Part shown: positions 8,887 to 18,917 of the stretch, piece by piece
Position numbering within the stretch: the stretch's first letter is position 1
Layout of the letters: every line of letters begins with the position of its first letter
DNA from: an uncultured Cyclobacteriaceae bacterium
Lineage (GTDB): Bacteria > Bacteroidota > Bacteroidia > Cytophagales > Cyclobacteriaceae
Assembly: GCA_943788235.1 (NCBI GenBank)
Contig: CALSPM010000004.1
Coordinates: 62,001-126,000 of the forward strand
Direction of reading: 5' to 3'
Length of the DNA: 64,000 bases
Position numbers and translations under genes: made by a program
The notes under the pieces: model-generated
Database searches by the model: none
The model's input: only the letters and a program-made list of their open reading frames with translations
What the model was told of the DNA's origin: nothing

Positions 8887-10032
8887 TTACTGCTTTTCGA
8901 GTATTTTTTTTATAAAATAAGTCTCCTCTTTTGAATAAGGGGTTCCGTTTGCCCGAAAAATATCATGATGCCAAACATCAGGTTCCTCTGTGAAATTAAT
9001 AATCCAACTTCTCCATGGATATTTTGTTTGGGTCTTTCCATCAACCAATCCCCAATTAATGGCACCTATCTTTTCTTTTTTGAACGAAGGGAGGAGTGTT
9101 TCGAAATGGTTGCCTACGCCACGGGCTAGGTATTCGGTACAAAAAAGGGGGCGATTGTATTTTTTTAATTCACTGATTTTTTCTGCTACTTTTTCTAGGC
9201 TACCGTCATAGGCATGAAAAGAAATAACATCTGAATGTTCAACCATGAATTGATTAATAGCAGATAGTTTTTCAAAAGTCCCCCATTGGGAGCTATTTCC
9301 TTTCCAAAGACCACTGGTAAGAGGTTGAGAGGGATTGACCTCTCTGGCCCAGCTAAAAACTTTTTTGAGCAATGCGAGTGAGTATACTTTTTTGTTATTC
9401 ACTTCAAGTGCACCACGGCCTTTTCCTTTAGCCACATTATCAGGTTCATTATATAGGTCCCACATAATTACGCGCTCATCATCGGCAAAAGCAGTAATGA
9501 TCCCTTTGATATAAGTTTCTAATTCATCATGCCTATTTAGGTCTCCTAGAATGGCTGATCCAGGAGCTTGAACCCAACCTGAATTATGGAGGTGAGGTAT
9601 AGGTGCCGGTTGTTTTCCAAGTTTTGGTACAGGATGCCATACATCATCGAGCAAAACAAAAATAGTTTTGAGTTCATAGCGATCGGCAATACTCAAATAG
9701 ACATTCAATCGATCTATAAAGCCATTTGAATCTTGCTCCCAGAGAAGATTATGTAGATAGACACGATGAACATTCATACCTAAATCTGCAGACCATTTTA
9801 ATTCTCTTTCGATGGTATTTTCATCAAAAGTTTCTGCTTGCCAAAATTCAAGTTGATTAATGGCAGTACTTGGATTGAAATTGGCGCCCACCCGCCATGG
9901 CTGTGCATCATGCCAAACCCAGGCCTTGGCTACAGGCCATTGTTGTGCTCTTACACTAAAGAAAAGAAGTATGAAGATTCCAATAAATAAAAGTCTCATT
10001 AAGTATTGAGGGAGTATGATTTTCTTAATCAT
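8887..10032 (-). CDS. Secreted glycoside hydrolase of the GH5/GH-A clan
   Basis: 381 residues from ATG 10032; a TTG at 10038 would add two. A signal peptide ends near VRA/Q. The fold is a (beta/alpha)8 GH-A glycosidase: VWHDAQPWRVGANFNP strand, WDLYNEPDN with the acid/base glutamate at residue 196, and PLFCTEYLARG with the nucleophile glutamate at residue 300; a GINWGLVDGK-like strand follows as AINWGLVDGKTQT. Genome annotations often call such proteins cellulase or 1,4-beta-xylanase, but the substrate is not fixed by these motifs. Probably periplasmic or exported. It is divergent from the gene at 10280 and stands alone. The clan is certain, the specificity not. Confidence 0.9.
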   Translation of the reverse strand: MIKKIILPQYLMRLLFIGIFILLFFSVRAQQWPVAKAWVWHDAQPWRVGANFNPSTAINQLEFWQAETFDENTIERELKWSADLGMNVHRVYLHNLLWEQDSNGFIDRLNVYLSIADRYELKTIFVLLDDVWHPVPKLGKQPAPIPHLHNSGWVQAPGSAILGDLNRHDELETYIKGIITAFADDERVIMWDLYNEPDNVAKGKGRGALEVNNKKVYSLALLKKVFSWAREVNPSQPLTSGLWKGNSSQWGTFEKLSAINQFMVEHSDVISFHAYDGSLEKVAEKISELKKYNRPLFCTEYLARGVGNHFETLLPSFKKEKIGAINWGLVDGKTQTKYPWRSWIINFTEEPDVWHHDIFRANGTPYSKEETYFIKKILEKQ

Positions 10033-10279
10033 CACCAAGATAAATCATTCTTTAGATGAAATCAAAAATGGGAAAGGTCCTAATTATATAAATCTCATGT
10101 AAAGAAATATCTGATTTCAGATTTTAATTAAGCGTTTAGTTGATTGAACTCTTTTTATTCACTATGAATAAGGCAAATATATTTTTATTTTAACAGAATT
10201 TTTTTTTTATCTATTTAATAAATTAAATTAAATTTATTTTGATTTTCATTAATAATAATTTGTAATTCTAAAATTCCAG

Positions 10280-11557
10280 ATGTACCCTGCTAAGCCATAC
10301 TTTTTAATCATTTCTTTTTATTTAATCCTATTTAATTTCGCTTGGAGTAAAACGCTCAATATAGATATAAAAGAAGTATTTACAATGCAGATCACTGCTG
10401 AAGAAGTAATCAGTGGTACAACTTCAAATGATAAAATATTGAATTTGACTTTTATTAGTAGTGCTCCAACGAAAGATTTTACTCCGTCAGACGTCAAAGT
10501 ATTCAATGGTAAAATTGGGGGAGCTAAAAGGGTAAATAGTACGACTTATACAGCCAAGTTCAAGGCTATTGACGAGGGATTGACTAAAATCAGCGTTCCT
10601 GCGGGAAAATTTACTAATGCCCGAGGAGATAAAAATAGTGCATCCTCAGAATTTATTTGGACTTACGATGCCACGCCACCTCAAATGAGCATCGAGATAA
10701 CACAGATTAATCAGCTGGTCAAGAATATGAAGATTTTGATAAATAAAGAAGGAAAAGGTGATTCCGAAGCCTTGCCCTCTGATGATGAGATATTAAGATT
10801 GCAATTCACAAGTAGTGAAATAATTACAGGTTTTGTGGCATCAGATGTAGTTATAAATGGCGGTCTACTTAGTGAATTTAAGGGGAGTGAAATGAATTAT
10901 TCGGCCATTTTCACCCCGTCAGAGCCTGGGCCGAACGATTTCGAATTAGCTATGGGCTCTTTTGTTGATGCCGCAGGAAATGGCAATGAGTTCATATCAT
11001 TCAGCTCTACCTACATTCCCCCGATAGGTTCTGAGTATGGAGGAGGAGTAATTGCCTATGTATTTGCCCCACATGATGCAGGATATGTAGCCGGAGAAGT
11101 GCATGGTTTGATTGCGGCAAAATCTGATCAAAGTACAATGTCAGGTGCCCCTTGGTATAATGGAGTTTTCAACAATACAGGAGCTACTGGAATAGCCGTA
11201 GGTAAAGGTCGTGGAAATACTGAATTGATTGTGTTTAAACATGGTAAAGTAACCGATAAACTCCCTTCTGCAGCTAGGTTGTGTGCAGACTATGCGGTAA
11301 CTGAAGATGCCGTGACCTTTGATGATTGGTTTTTACCAAGTAAGGATGAGTTAAACAAATTGTATCTCAATAAGGAAATGATTGGGGGCTTTGAAGGTGA
11401 TGGCTATTGGAGTTCTACTGAAGAAGATCAGCAAGGGGCTTGGAGACAAAGCTTTTACAATGGCTATCAAAATTATGGGAATAAGAGGAGTGAGGGATCT
11501 AAGGGAGCTGCGAGTGGTTACTACGGAAGACACGTCCGTGCAATTAGAACCTTTTAG
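10280..11557 (+). CDS. Secreted Ig-like protein with C-terminal DUF1566 (Lcl-type) domain
   Basis: 425 residues with an N-terminal signal (cleavage near WSK, about residue 24). Residues 35-135 and 150-250 look like two bacterial Ig-like domains, with repeated motifs such as LNLTF, DFTPSDVKVFNG, AKFKAIDEG and, in the second, LRLQFTSSE, FVASDVVINGG, AIFTPSEPG; each ends in an AxGN or ARGDKN loop. The C-terminal 150 residues are a DUF1566 domain: WFLPSKDELNKLY, GYWSSTEED and the final VRAIRTF. The lipoprotein at 48424 ends in the same kind of domain. Such domains are thought to bind surface ligands; the role is unknown. No sorting signal of the Por type is evident at the end. Confidence 0.85.
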   Translation: MYPAKPYFLIISFYLILFNFAWSKTLNIDIKEVFTMQITAEEVISGTTSNDKILNLTFISSAPTKDFTPSDVKVFNGKIGGAKRVNSTTYTAKFKAIDEGLTKISVPAGKFTNARGDKNSASSEFIWTYDATPPQMSIEITQINQLVKNMKILINKEGKGDSEALPSDDEILRLQFTSSEIITGFVASDVVINGGLLSEFKGSEMNYSAIFTPSEPGPNDFELAMGSFVDAAGNGNEFISFSSTYIPPIGSEYGGGVIAYVFAPHDAGYVAGEVHGLIAAKSDQSTMSGAPWYNGVFNNTGATGIAVGKGRGNTELIVFKHGKVTDKLPSAARLCADYAVTEDAVTFDDWFLPSKDELNKLYLNKEMIGGFEGDGYWSSTEEDQQGAWRQSFYNGYQNYGNKRSEGSKGAASGYYGRHVRAIRTF

Positions 11558-12135
11558 GAACCTAATAAATATTTAAACTAATTAAGAAGTCTCGATTGGT
11601 TAAATAAATCTTCCTAATTGAGTGCTGAATCAGATAAGATCTATTTACTTACTGGTTTCAGTAACTCTAATGACTTGCGTAAAATGCATCCATTTTAAGG
11701 GCAAAAACCTCTTTAAAGATGATTTATTAATTGAGTGGACCAAAGTTAGGGTTCTTATCAGGAAAGTTAAATATACCCTTCTTGAAAACTACTGAACCCA
11801 TTACCTTTGAATCATCAGGGTCACAACAAAAGGTCAAAAAATATGAGGGGATACAATAGGTTTGAGATGAAGCAGTACTCGGGGTTGTGTTCCATTATTT
11901 GAGTGCCTAAAGCAGATACCTTGCGCAAGAGATATGCTCAATTATTTTATAAATGCCCAGGCTCAATTTTTCTGATGAGAATAAATCAAATAATTTGAAC
12001 CATTGAGCCCTAAATTAAAGGAATTTTTCTTCCTCTAAATGCTGTTATGTTTCATCCAAAATTCATTTTTATTTGCAGCCAGTCCACAATGATAAAAAGT
12101 GATGTCTTATATTTGACTACTTATGCTATGCAAAC
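11558..12135. other. 578-bp intergenic region with a possible gene relic
   Basis: No intact gene. Near the left end an imperfect inverted repeat (AATTAAGAAG near 11579 and CTTCCTAATT near 11610) could terminate the preceding gene. On the minus strand between about 11725 and 11905 a stretch of some 55 codons is open with a residue mix that looks protein-like but has no start codon; I cannot assign it to a family, and chance is possible. Confidence 0.35.
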
Positions 12136-14355
12136 ATGTCTAATCTTCGGGAAAAAAAGGGAAAATTTGGTGTGATACCCGTTTTTTTAACGGCATTGTC
12201 TACAATTTTAGGTGCCGTTATGTTCTTGCGTTTTGGTTATTCCGTAGGTAATGTTGGATTTGCAGGTACCGTTGGCATCATTTTATTGGGCCATCTCATC
12301 ACCATTCCCACGGCCATGGCGATAGCTGAAATAGCCACTAATCAAAAAGTAGAAGGAGGAGGAGAATACTATATTATTTCTCGTTCTTTTGGTATCAACA
12401 TCGGTGCGGCCATTGGGTTGACTTTATATCTTTCGCAAGCCATCAGTATCGCTTTTTACGCCATTGCATTTTCAGAGGCCTTTGATGGAGTCATCGAATG
12501 GCTTAATGATACGTATCATATTTTTATTTGGGATAAAAGATTCATCAGTGCTCCATTGGTTTTGATATTGAGTGTAATCATGTTGAGTAAAGGGGCACAA
12601 TTAGGTATCAAAATTTTATACCCAGTAGTGGCAATTCTGGTAGTTTCCTTACTTTTTTTATTTTTGGGAGATACATATTATATGTCTGAGAATGAGAATT
12701 TTGATTTTTTTAAAACCATTCAGAATCCAGATTCTTTTTTTGTTGTTTTTGCCATTATTTTCCCTGCTTTTACAGGAATGACCGCGGGTGTTGGGCTGTC
12801 GGGAGATCTTTTGGAACCAAAAAAAGCCATTCCGCTAGGGTCATTAATGGCAACTTTTACGGGGATGTTAATCTATTTATTCATTGCTTATAAGTTGACC
12901 ATATCGGCGTCTCCGGAAGACTTGGCATCTGATCAACTGATCATGGGGAAGATTGCATTATGGGGATCGATCATTCCTCTGGGACTAGCTGCAGCAACAT
13001 TTTCGAGTGCCTTGGGCTCAATTATGGTAGCTCCAAGGACCTTGCAAGCTTTGGCTTCAGATGAAATCATTCCCAATAGAAGGATCAATGCGCTTTTATC
13101 AAAAGAAACGAAAAAAGGAGAGCCTTTTAACGCTACGGTAATTACGATCATGATTGCCTTGTTTTTTTTGCTGGTTGGAGATATTAATATGGTTGCTCAA
13201 ATCATATCCATGTTTTTTATGGTTACCTACGGTGCGATTTGTTCCATTTCTTTTTTGCAGCATTTTGCGGCAGATCCCTCCTATCGTCCGGCTTTCAAGT
13301 CCCGTTGGTATATTTCTTTATTAGGTGCAGTGCTTTGTTTTTATATGATGTTTAAAATGAATGCAATGTATGCATTTAGTGCCCTTTTGATAATGGTACT
13401 GATCTATGTGGGAATCACTTATTTTAGTCCCAATAAACAAGGGATGGTGAAGATATTTCAAGGAGTTATTTATCAATTAAGTCGCCAACTCCAGGTTTTA
13501 TTACAAAAGGCCGATAAAGAGGATGTCAATACTTGGCGACCCTCTCTAATTTGTATCTCAGATGATTCGTTTAAGCGTACAGCAGCCTTTGAATTGATGC
13601 GATGGATATCTCATAGATATGGTTTTGGAACCTATCTTCATTACATCAATGGATACGTATCCCGTGAAACTAATCGACAGGCAAGTGAGATGCTTGATAG
13701 GCTCATAGAAAAGGCAGAGATATCTAAAAGTAATATGTATTTGGATACTATCATCAGCCCATCCTATACTACAGCGATTGCCCAGTCCATTCAATTGCCC
13801 AGTGTATCTGGAAAAGAATCAAACATGTTCATGTTTGAGTACTCTAAAACTTTGGGTCCTTGTACCGACCTTATTATGGACAATATGCCATTGGTTAGTG
13901 CTACTGATTTTGATATTTGTGTTTTGGCTAGTACAGAGAAGGGGTTTGGGTATCACAATGAGATTCATATTTGGATTACCCAAGGAGATTTTGATAATGC
14001 ATCACTGATGATACTTATGTCTTTTGTAATCATGGGCCATCGAGATTGGCAAGGGGCAGAGATAAAAATATTTGCGATACACCCAAAAGATGAACTGGCT
14101 AATCAACGGGAAAAGTTATTGGATCAAATAAAAGAAGGCAGGTTGCCTATTTCGTCCAATAATGTAGAGTTGATTGAGAAAGATCAAGAAACTAATAGTA
14201 GAGTCATTATAAATAAAAAGTCTGTAGGTGCTGATTTAACTATTATTGGATTTAATAGTGAGGCCGTTAAACAACTTAGAGCTGAAGTCTTTGAAGGATA
14301 TCACGATTTAGGGAATATTTTATTTGTCAACTCATCCAAAGAAAAAGAACTCTGA
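12136..14355 (+). CDS. SLC12-type cation-chloride cotransporter with C-terminal USP-like region
   Basis: 739 residues. Residues 10-430 form about 12 membrane helices of the APC superfamily, beginning with GVIPVFLTALSTILGAVMFLRFGY, the first helix typical of NKCC/KCC-like transporters (shown here in its parts GAVMFLRFGY and GNVGFAG). Motifs such as IFPAFTGMTAGVGLSGDL and FSSALGSIMVAPRTLQALA match cation-chloride cotransporters. These couple Cl- to Na+ and/or K+ across the inner membrane. The C-terminal 290 residues are soluble, with segments such as WRPSLICISDDSF and ADLTIIGFN that resemble a universal-stress-protein-like regulatory domain, as in the archaeal and eukaryotic relatives. It sits alone, 102 bp before the M3 peptidase. 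The ion set is not determinable from sequence. Confidence 0.92.
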   Translation: MSNLREKKGKFGVIPVFLTALSTILGAVMFLRFGYSVGNVGFAGTVGIILLGHLITIPTAMAIAEIATNQKVEGGGEYYIISRSFGINIGAAIGLTLYLSQAISIAFYAIAFSEAFDGVIEWLNDTYHIFIWDKRFISAPLVLILSVIMLSKGAQLGIKILYPVVAILVVSLLFLFLGDTYYMSENENFDFFKTIQNPDSFFVVFAIIFPAFTGMTAGVGLSGDLLEPKKAIPLGSLMATFTGMLIYLFIAYKLTISASPEDLASDQLIMGKIALWGSIIPLGLAAATFSSALGSIMVAPRTLQALASDEIIPNRRINALLSKETKKGEPFNATVITIMIALFFLLVGDINMVAQIISMFFMVTYGAICSISFLQHFAADPSYRPAFKSRWYISLLGAVLCFYMMFKMNAMYAFSALLIMVLIYVGITYFSPNKQGMVKIFQGVIYQLSRQLQVLLQKADKEDVNTWRPSLICISDDSFKRTAAFELMRWISHRYGFGTYLHYINGYVSRETNRQASEMLDRLIEKAEISKSNMYLDTIISPSYTTAIAQSIQLPSVSGKESNMFMFEYSKTLGPCTDLIMDNMPLVSATDFDICVLASTEKGFGYHNEIHIWITQGDFDNASLMILMSFVIMGHRDWQGAEIKIFAIHPKDELANQREKLLDQIKEGRLPISSNNVELIEKDQETNSRVIINKKSVGADLTIIGFNSEAVKQLRAEVFEGYHDLGNILFVNSSKEKEL

Positions 14356-14457
14356 TAAACTAGATGATCCAGAAAAATTCAACGATCTGTTCACTTTTTA
14401 TTTAAATTAAATCCTCCAAAAACATTAACTTCCATTTTCTATAAAAAAAGCACTTCT

Positions 14458-16548
14458 ATGAAATATTTTTACTTGTTTACATTAATCCTATTTTTATTAC
14501 TTATTGTCAAGTGCTCCGACCAGAAAAAAAAACCAGAGCTCCATTCGACAGCTATAGTAAATCCTTTCTTCACCAAGGATAATCAGCCCATTGATTTCGC
14601 ATCGATCACAGCTGATCACGTAAGTGAGGCGGTTGTGACTATCGAGAAAATGACCAATGAAGCACTAGCAAAAATAATCGCTATCAAAGAGGGAGATAGA
14701 AATTTTGAAAATACGATGCAGGCTTATGATGGACTGTTCGCAAATTATGCAGCCATTGCTTCGCCTATCTATTTGATGGCGTATACGCATCCAGATTCAG
14801 CCGTCAGAAGCTATGCCCAAGAAGCGAATACTTCACTGAGTCAATATGGTAATGAGATCAGTTTGAATGAGGATTTATACCAAGCTATTAAGTCTTATTC
14901 GAGCCATGCCGATGACGATCAATTAAAAGGTTATCAAAGAAAATTCTTAACTGAAACTATCATTGAGTTTGAGCGAAATGGGTTTGCCTTGTCGAAAGCA
15001 AATCGAGATCAGTTAAAAATAATTAAAGATGAGCTGTCGGTGATCAGTGATCAATTTTCAGAAAATATTGCCGCTGAAGATGATTTTTTAGAAGTCGATG
15101 TAGCCGATATGGAAGGGTTACCCACTGATTATCAAGAAGCACACAAACAAGTGGATGGTACTTATAGAATAGACTTGTCTTATCCTTCTTATGGACCCTT
15201 TATGAAATACAGTAAGTCTGAAAGTGCACGTAAAGCACTTTTTATGAAGTATCAAAACAGGGCAGCCCCTGAGAATCTTGAGGTACTACAAAGTCTGTTA
15301 GAAAAAAGAAGTGAAATGGCTAATTTACTTGGATACGATAGTTATTCCGCTTACATTATGGAAGATAGAATGGCTCAGGACCCAGCGACTGTTTGGGAAT
15401 TTGAGGAAAACCTCAAGGAGGACTTACGGGCAAAAACACGGTTAGATGTTGCTGAATTACAAGCGGCAAAAGAATCAAACGGGGGGAATTCAGATCAAGT
15501 AAAGTCTTGGGAGCGAAGCTATTATTTCAATTTGCTTCTCAAAGAAAAGTATGAACTTGATGTCGAGGAGGTGAAACAATATTTTGCTTTGGATGATGTG
15601 ATTAAGGGACTTTTTGATCTGACTAAAATGTTATTTGATCTTGAATATAAAGAAATCGACCAACCTAGTGTGTGGCAGGAGGATGTGCGGATGTTTGAAG
15701 TTTATCAAGAAGGGAAGCTGAAAGGTATTTTCTATTTGGATTTACACCCCAGAGCCAATAAGTATAATCACGCGGCTTGCTTTGGTATCATCAATGGAAG
15801 GTCAACCCCAAAAGGATATCAGATTCCCATGGCGAGTTTAGTTTGTAATTTTCCAGATGCTACGAGTGAAAAACCAGCACTCATGCCACATGGGGAAGTC
15901 GAGACCTTTTTTCATGAATTTGGACATGTATTGCACCAAATGTTGACCACCACAGAATTGTATGCACAATCAGGTACTAATGTCGCACGTGATTTTGTTG
16001 AAGCCCCTTCGCAGATTTTTGAAAATTGGGCTTGGGACTATGATATTTTGAAAAGCTTTAGTAGACATTATGAGACAGGGGAAGTACTACCTAAGCCCTT
16101 ATTTGATAAAATGCTGGCAGCCAAAAAAGTAGGCTCAGGTATGAGTGCCACTGGACAAGTATTTTTGGGTACTTATGATTTAACACTTCATGATCAATTT
16201 GATCCCAATTCAGGAAAAACGACGACAGATGTCTTGCGGAACGTTCAAAATGAGGTATTACCTTATCCTTACATTGAAGGCACCTATTTTCAAAGTGCCT
16301 TTGGTCATTTGGACGGTTACGGATCCAGTTACTATGGTTATTTATGGTCTCTGGTTTATGCTCAAGATATGTTTTCAGTTTTCACTGAAAATGGAATTTT
16401 AGATAAAACGACGGGATTACGTTACAGAGATATTATTTTGGCGAAAGGCAGCTCTGAAAAAGCCATAGACTTGGTCAAGGAATTTTTGGGTAGAGCTCCT
16501 AACAATGAGGCGTTCTTGAAGGAGTTGGGATTAGAGGAAGATGAATAA
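14458..16548 (+). CDS. M3 family metallopeptidase (oligopeptidase / peptidyl-dipeptidase Dcp type), lipoprotein
   Basis: 696 residues, the usual length for the thimet oligopeptidase family. A hydrophobic N terminus ends in VKC (Cys19), consistent with a lipoprotein although the lipobox is weak. The zinc site is HEFGH at 486-490, with the third ligand Glu515 in the DFVEAPSQ motif 25 residues later. The domain start PFFTKDNQPIDFASI and the LMPHGEVETFFHEFG approach to the site fit oligopeptidase A/Dcp. It cleaves short peptides, here probably in the periplasm. No frameshift or missing catalytic residue. It is likely transcribed on its own or with the upstream transporter (102 bp apart). Confidence 0.93.
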   Translation: MKYFYLFTLILFLLLIVKCSDQKKKPELHSTAIVNPFFTKDNQPIDFASITADHVSEAVVTIEKMTNEALAKIIAIKEGDRNFENTMQAYDGLFANYAAIASPIYLMAYTHPDSAVRSYAQEANTSLSQYGNEISLNEDLYQAIKSYSSHADDDQLKGYQRKFLTETIIEFERNGFALSKANRDQLKIIKDELSVISDQFSENIAAEDDFLEVDVADMEGLPTDYQEAHKQVDGTYRIDLSYPSYGPFMKYSKSESARKALFMKYQNRAAPENLEVLQSLLEKRSEMANLLGYDSYSAYIMEDRMAQDPATVWEFEENLKEDLRAKTRLDVAELQAAKESNGGNSDQVKSWERSYYFNLLLKEKYELDVEEVKQYFALDDVIKGLFDLTKMLFDLEYKEIDQPSVWQEDVRMFEVYQEGKLKGIFYLDLHPRANKYNHAACFGIINGRSTPKGYQIPMASLVCNFPDATSEKPALMPHGEVETFFHEFGHVLHQMLTTTELYAQSGTNVARDFVEAPSQIFENWAWDYDILKSFSRHYETGEVLPKPLFDKMLAAKKVGSGMSATGQVFLGTYDLTLHDQFDPNSGKTTTDVLRNVQNEVLPYPYIEGTYFQSAFGHLDGYGSSYYGYLWSLVYAQDMFSVFTENGILDKTTGLRYRDIILAKGSSEKAIDLVKEFLGRAPNNEAFLKELGLEEDE

Positions 16549-16764
16549 TCTCATCTTTAATAAAGGCAATAAAAATCACGCTCTTGCTAATACTACTTTT
16601 TTTTAGCTAAAATATTTCATAACTTATCTTTTAAATTGATAACAACAAAATTAGGTTCTAATGGTGGATCTAAAAGAAGCCTATGTCTGACGATGTTCAT
16701 GGATATCTTTCATGCGTATAATTCTAGGGAATGGGTTTGACATATAAACTCCTAAAATATTATT

Positions 16765-18351
16765 ATGAAAACTTTTTTACTTCTCACGCTCTTTTTTATT
16801 TTCTCAAATATTGCCTCTGCCCAAATTGATATGGCTCCTGATAGAGGGCGTGGAGAAGGCCCTTTTAATCAGCTTATCATTAGAGGGGCTACCCTGATCA
16901 ATGGTAATGGAGCACCCCCTACTGGACCTGTAGATGTAACGGTTGAGGACAATAAAATTGTCAGTATTCAAAATGTGGGTTATCCAGGTCTTGATATCAA
17001 AGAGGACAGAAGACCAAAATTAAAAAAAGGAGGTAGAGAAATAGATGCACAGGGCATGTATTTACTACCTGGATTCATCGAAATGCATGGTCACATTTCA
17101 TCGCAGAGATCTGGAAAGGCAGATTATGTTTATAAGTTATGGATGGCCCATGGTATTACCACGATTCGTGATCCTTCATGCGGTCAGGGTTTAGATTGGG
17201 TATTGTCCGAAAAAGAGCGAAGTATAAAAAATGAGATTACGGCACCAAGAATATTAGCTTATACAAGTTTTGGCCAAGGGAAAAAAAATGGGATTAATAG
17301 TCCTCAAGAAGCCATAGACTGGGTGAGAAATAATGCAGCTAAAGGTGCTGATGGTATCAAGTTTTTTGGTTCAAGACCTGATATATTCAAAGCAGCGTTG
17401 CAGGAGAATAAAAAACTTGGGTTGAGATCGGCTTGCCACCATGCACAAATGGATGTTGCATTGATGAATGTACTGGAAACGGCTAGAAATGGTCTCACCA
17501 CTATGGAGCATTGGTATGGGTTACCAGAGGCCCTTTTTGAAGATCGGACTGTACAGAATTATCCATTAGATTATAATTATATGAATGAGGGTGATCGATT
17601 TGAGGAGGCAGGAAAGCTGTGGAAGCAAGCCGCATTACCTCATTCAAAAAAATGGAATGAAGTAATGAATGAGCTCCTGTCCTTAGATTTCACTATTGAC
17701 GCTACTTTTGTGCCCTACAGTATTTTCAGAGATGTGCAACGAGGAAGCAGTCTACCTTGGCATAAAGACTACACGCGACCCGCGTTGCTGGACTTTTTTC
17801 TACCGGCAAGGGATTCCCATGCGGCGGCTTATTATGATTGGGGAACGGAAAAAGAAACTCAATGGAAGGAAAATTATAGGCTTTGGATGGCATTTGTAAA
17901 CGAATATAAGAATAGGGGAGGTCGGGTCACTGCTGGAGCAGATTCAGGCTATATGTATAATTTATATGGTTTTGGTTATATCCAAGAATTGGAGTTGTTG
18001 AGAGAAGCCGGATTTCATCCAATGGAGGTCATTCAGTCGGCTACTTTAAACGCAGCAGAAGCTATTGGAATGAATGACCTGATAGGTACCATTGAGGTAG
18101 GAAAATTGGCAGATATGATTTTAATGGATCAAAACCCATTAAAAAACCTCAAGTATTTATATGGAACCGGAGATATTAAGCTGAATGAGACTAATGAGGT
18201 AGTCCGTGTCGGAGGAGTTAATTATACCATTAAGGATGGAATCATATATGATGCGAGACAACTACTTGAAGATGTGAAGAAAATCGTGGATGAAGAAAAG
18301 GAAGCAACGCCGAACTGGGAAAGCTTAATGATCCAATCTATTGATCGTTAA
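16765..18351 (+). CDS. Secreted amidohydrolase family protein
   Basis: 528 residues with a signal peptide (ASA/Q near residue 19). It is a metal-dependent amidohydrolase: an N-terminal beta-sandwich strand LIIRGATLINGNG, the metal-binding HGH at residues 108-110 after GFIEMHG, a GIKFFG strand with a possible carboxylated lysine, CHHAQ and MEHWYG histidines, and the late aspartate of GADSG (Asp393). The end GTIEVGKLADMILMDQNPL is the typical C-terminal return to the sandwich. Members hydrolyse imidazolone, dipeptides, urea derivatives and others; the substrate is unknown here, and the long insert at 265-365 is a lineage-specific feature. A relic of a different amidohydrolase lies at 24941. Confidence 0.91.
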   Translation: MKTFLLLTLFFIFSNIASAQIDMAPDRGRGEGPFNQLIIRGATLINGNGAPPTGPVDVTVEDNKIVSIQNVGYPGLDIKEDRRPKLKKGGREIDAQGMYLLPGFIEMHGHISSQRSGKADYVYKLWMAHGITTIRDPSCGQGLDWVLSEKERSIKNEITAPRILAYTSFGQGKKNGINSPQEAIDWVRNNAAKGADGIKFFGSRPDIFKAALQENKKLGLRSACHHAQMDVALMNVLETARNGLTTMEHWYGLPEALFEDRTVQNYPLDYNYMNEGDRFEEAGKLWKQAALPHSKKWNEVMNELLSLDFTIDATFVPYSIFRDVQRGSSLPWHKDYTRPALLDFFLPARDSHAAAYYDWGTEKETQWKENYRLWMAFVNEYKNRGGRVTAGADSGYMYNLYGFGYIQELELLREAGFHPMEVIQSATLNAAEAIGMNDLIGTIEVGKLADMILMDQNPLKNLKYLYGTGDIKLNETNEVVRVGGVNYTIKDGIIYDARQLLEDVKKIVDEEKEATPNWESLMIQSIDR

Positions 18352-18387
18352 CTAGGGCTTCTTAAAAAGTAAAAAGGTAGTGCGTCT

Positions 18388-18858
18388 TTAACAGCATCCA
18401 GAATTTGGGGTGCAATTGTTTTGAGAATTATGGAGTTGAGAAATTCTAATTTTATGTTTTGAGACAGGTAAACCACATTTTTTTGGATCTAGACAATCTG
18501 TTAATTTATTCGTGAGCAAAAATTGTTGGCCATTAAAGGACAGTCCATATTTCCCAATGGTATCCCCTTGGTATTCCACCTCGATGTTTAAGTTTTCTAT
18601 ACCCAGTTTATTTTCGGCAAGGGCGATGATCTCTAATAAGTCTTTAGGGGATAGTCTATGCTGATAGTCATTGGCTTCCCATAATTGAAAATTGACGGTA
18701 TCTTCTTTCCTTACCTGACCACCACAATCTATAAAATGCTTGCTTAGCTTTCCTATTTCAGTGATATGGAAGTGACTGGGTAGAGATGCACCATTGGGCA
18801 ATTGAAAATCAATTTTATCAATGGTCAAGAGGGATTCTTTTATTTCTGATAGTTTCAC
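18388..18858 (-). CDS. DUF6428 family protein
   Basis: About 156 residues if the GTG at 18858 is the start, which fits a family N terminus of the type MKLSEIK; a TTG at 18885 would add nine residues. Motifs: DFQLPNGASLPSHFHITEIG, KHFIDCGGQVRKEDTVNFQLW broken across two strands, and a Cys-rich tail ending in NSGCC. This matches the DUF6428 family, which I recall from arsenic or metal-stress neighbourhoods in Bacteroidota, but none of those partners is present here. The protein is soluble with no signal. It follows the TonB receptor on the same strand, separated by about 60 bp, so both may be one transcript. The role is unknown; conserved Cys and His suggest metal binding (inference). Confidence 0.82.
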   Translation of the reverse strand: MKLSEIKESLLTIDKIDFQLPNGASLPSHFHITEIGKLSKHFIDCGGQVRKEDTVNFQLWEANDYQHRLSPKDLLEIIALAENKLGIENLNIEVEYQGDTIGKYGLSFNGQQFLLTNKLTDCLDPKKCGLPVSKHKIRISQLHNSQNNCTPNSGCC

Positions 18859-18917
18859 TTGGAGTTTCTGATTTTTTTTAAACAAAGGAGCAACAATTTT
18901 TTATAATTAATTATTGC

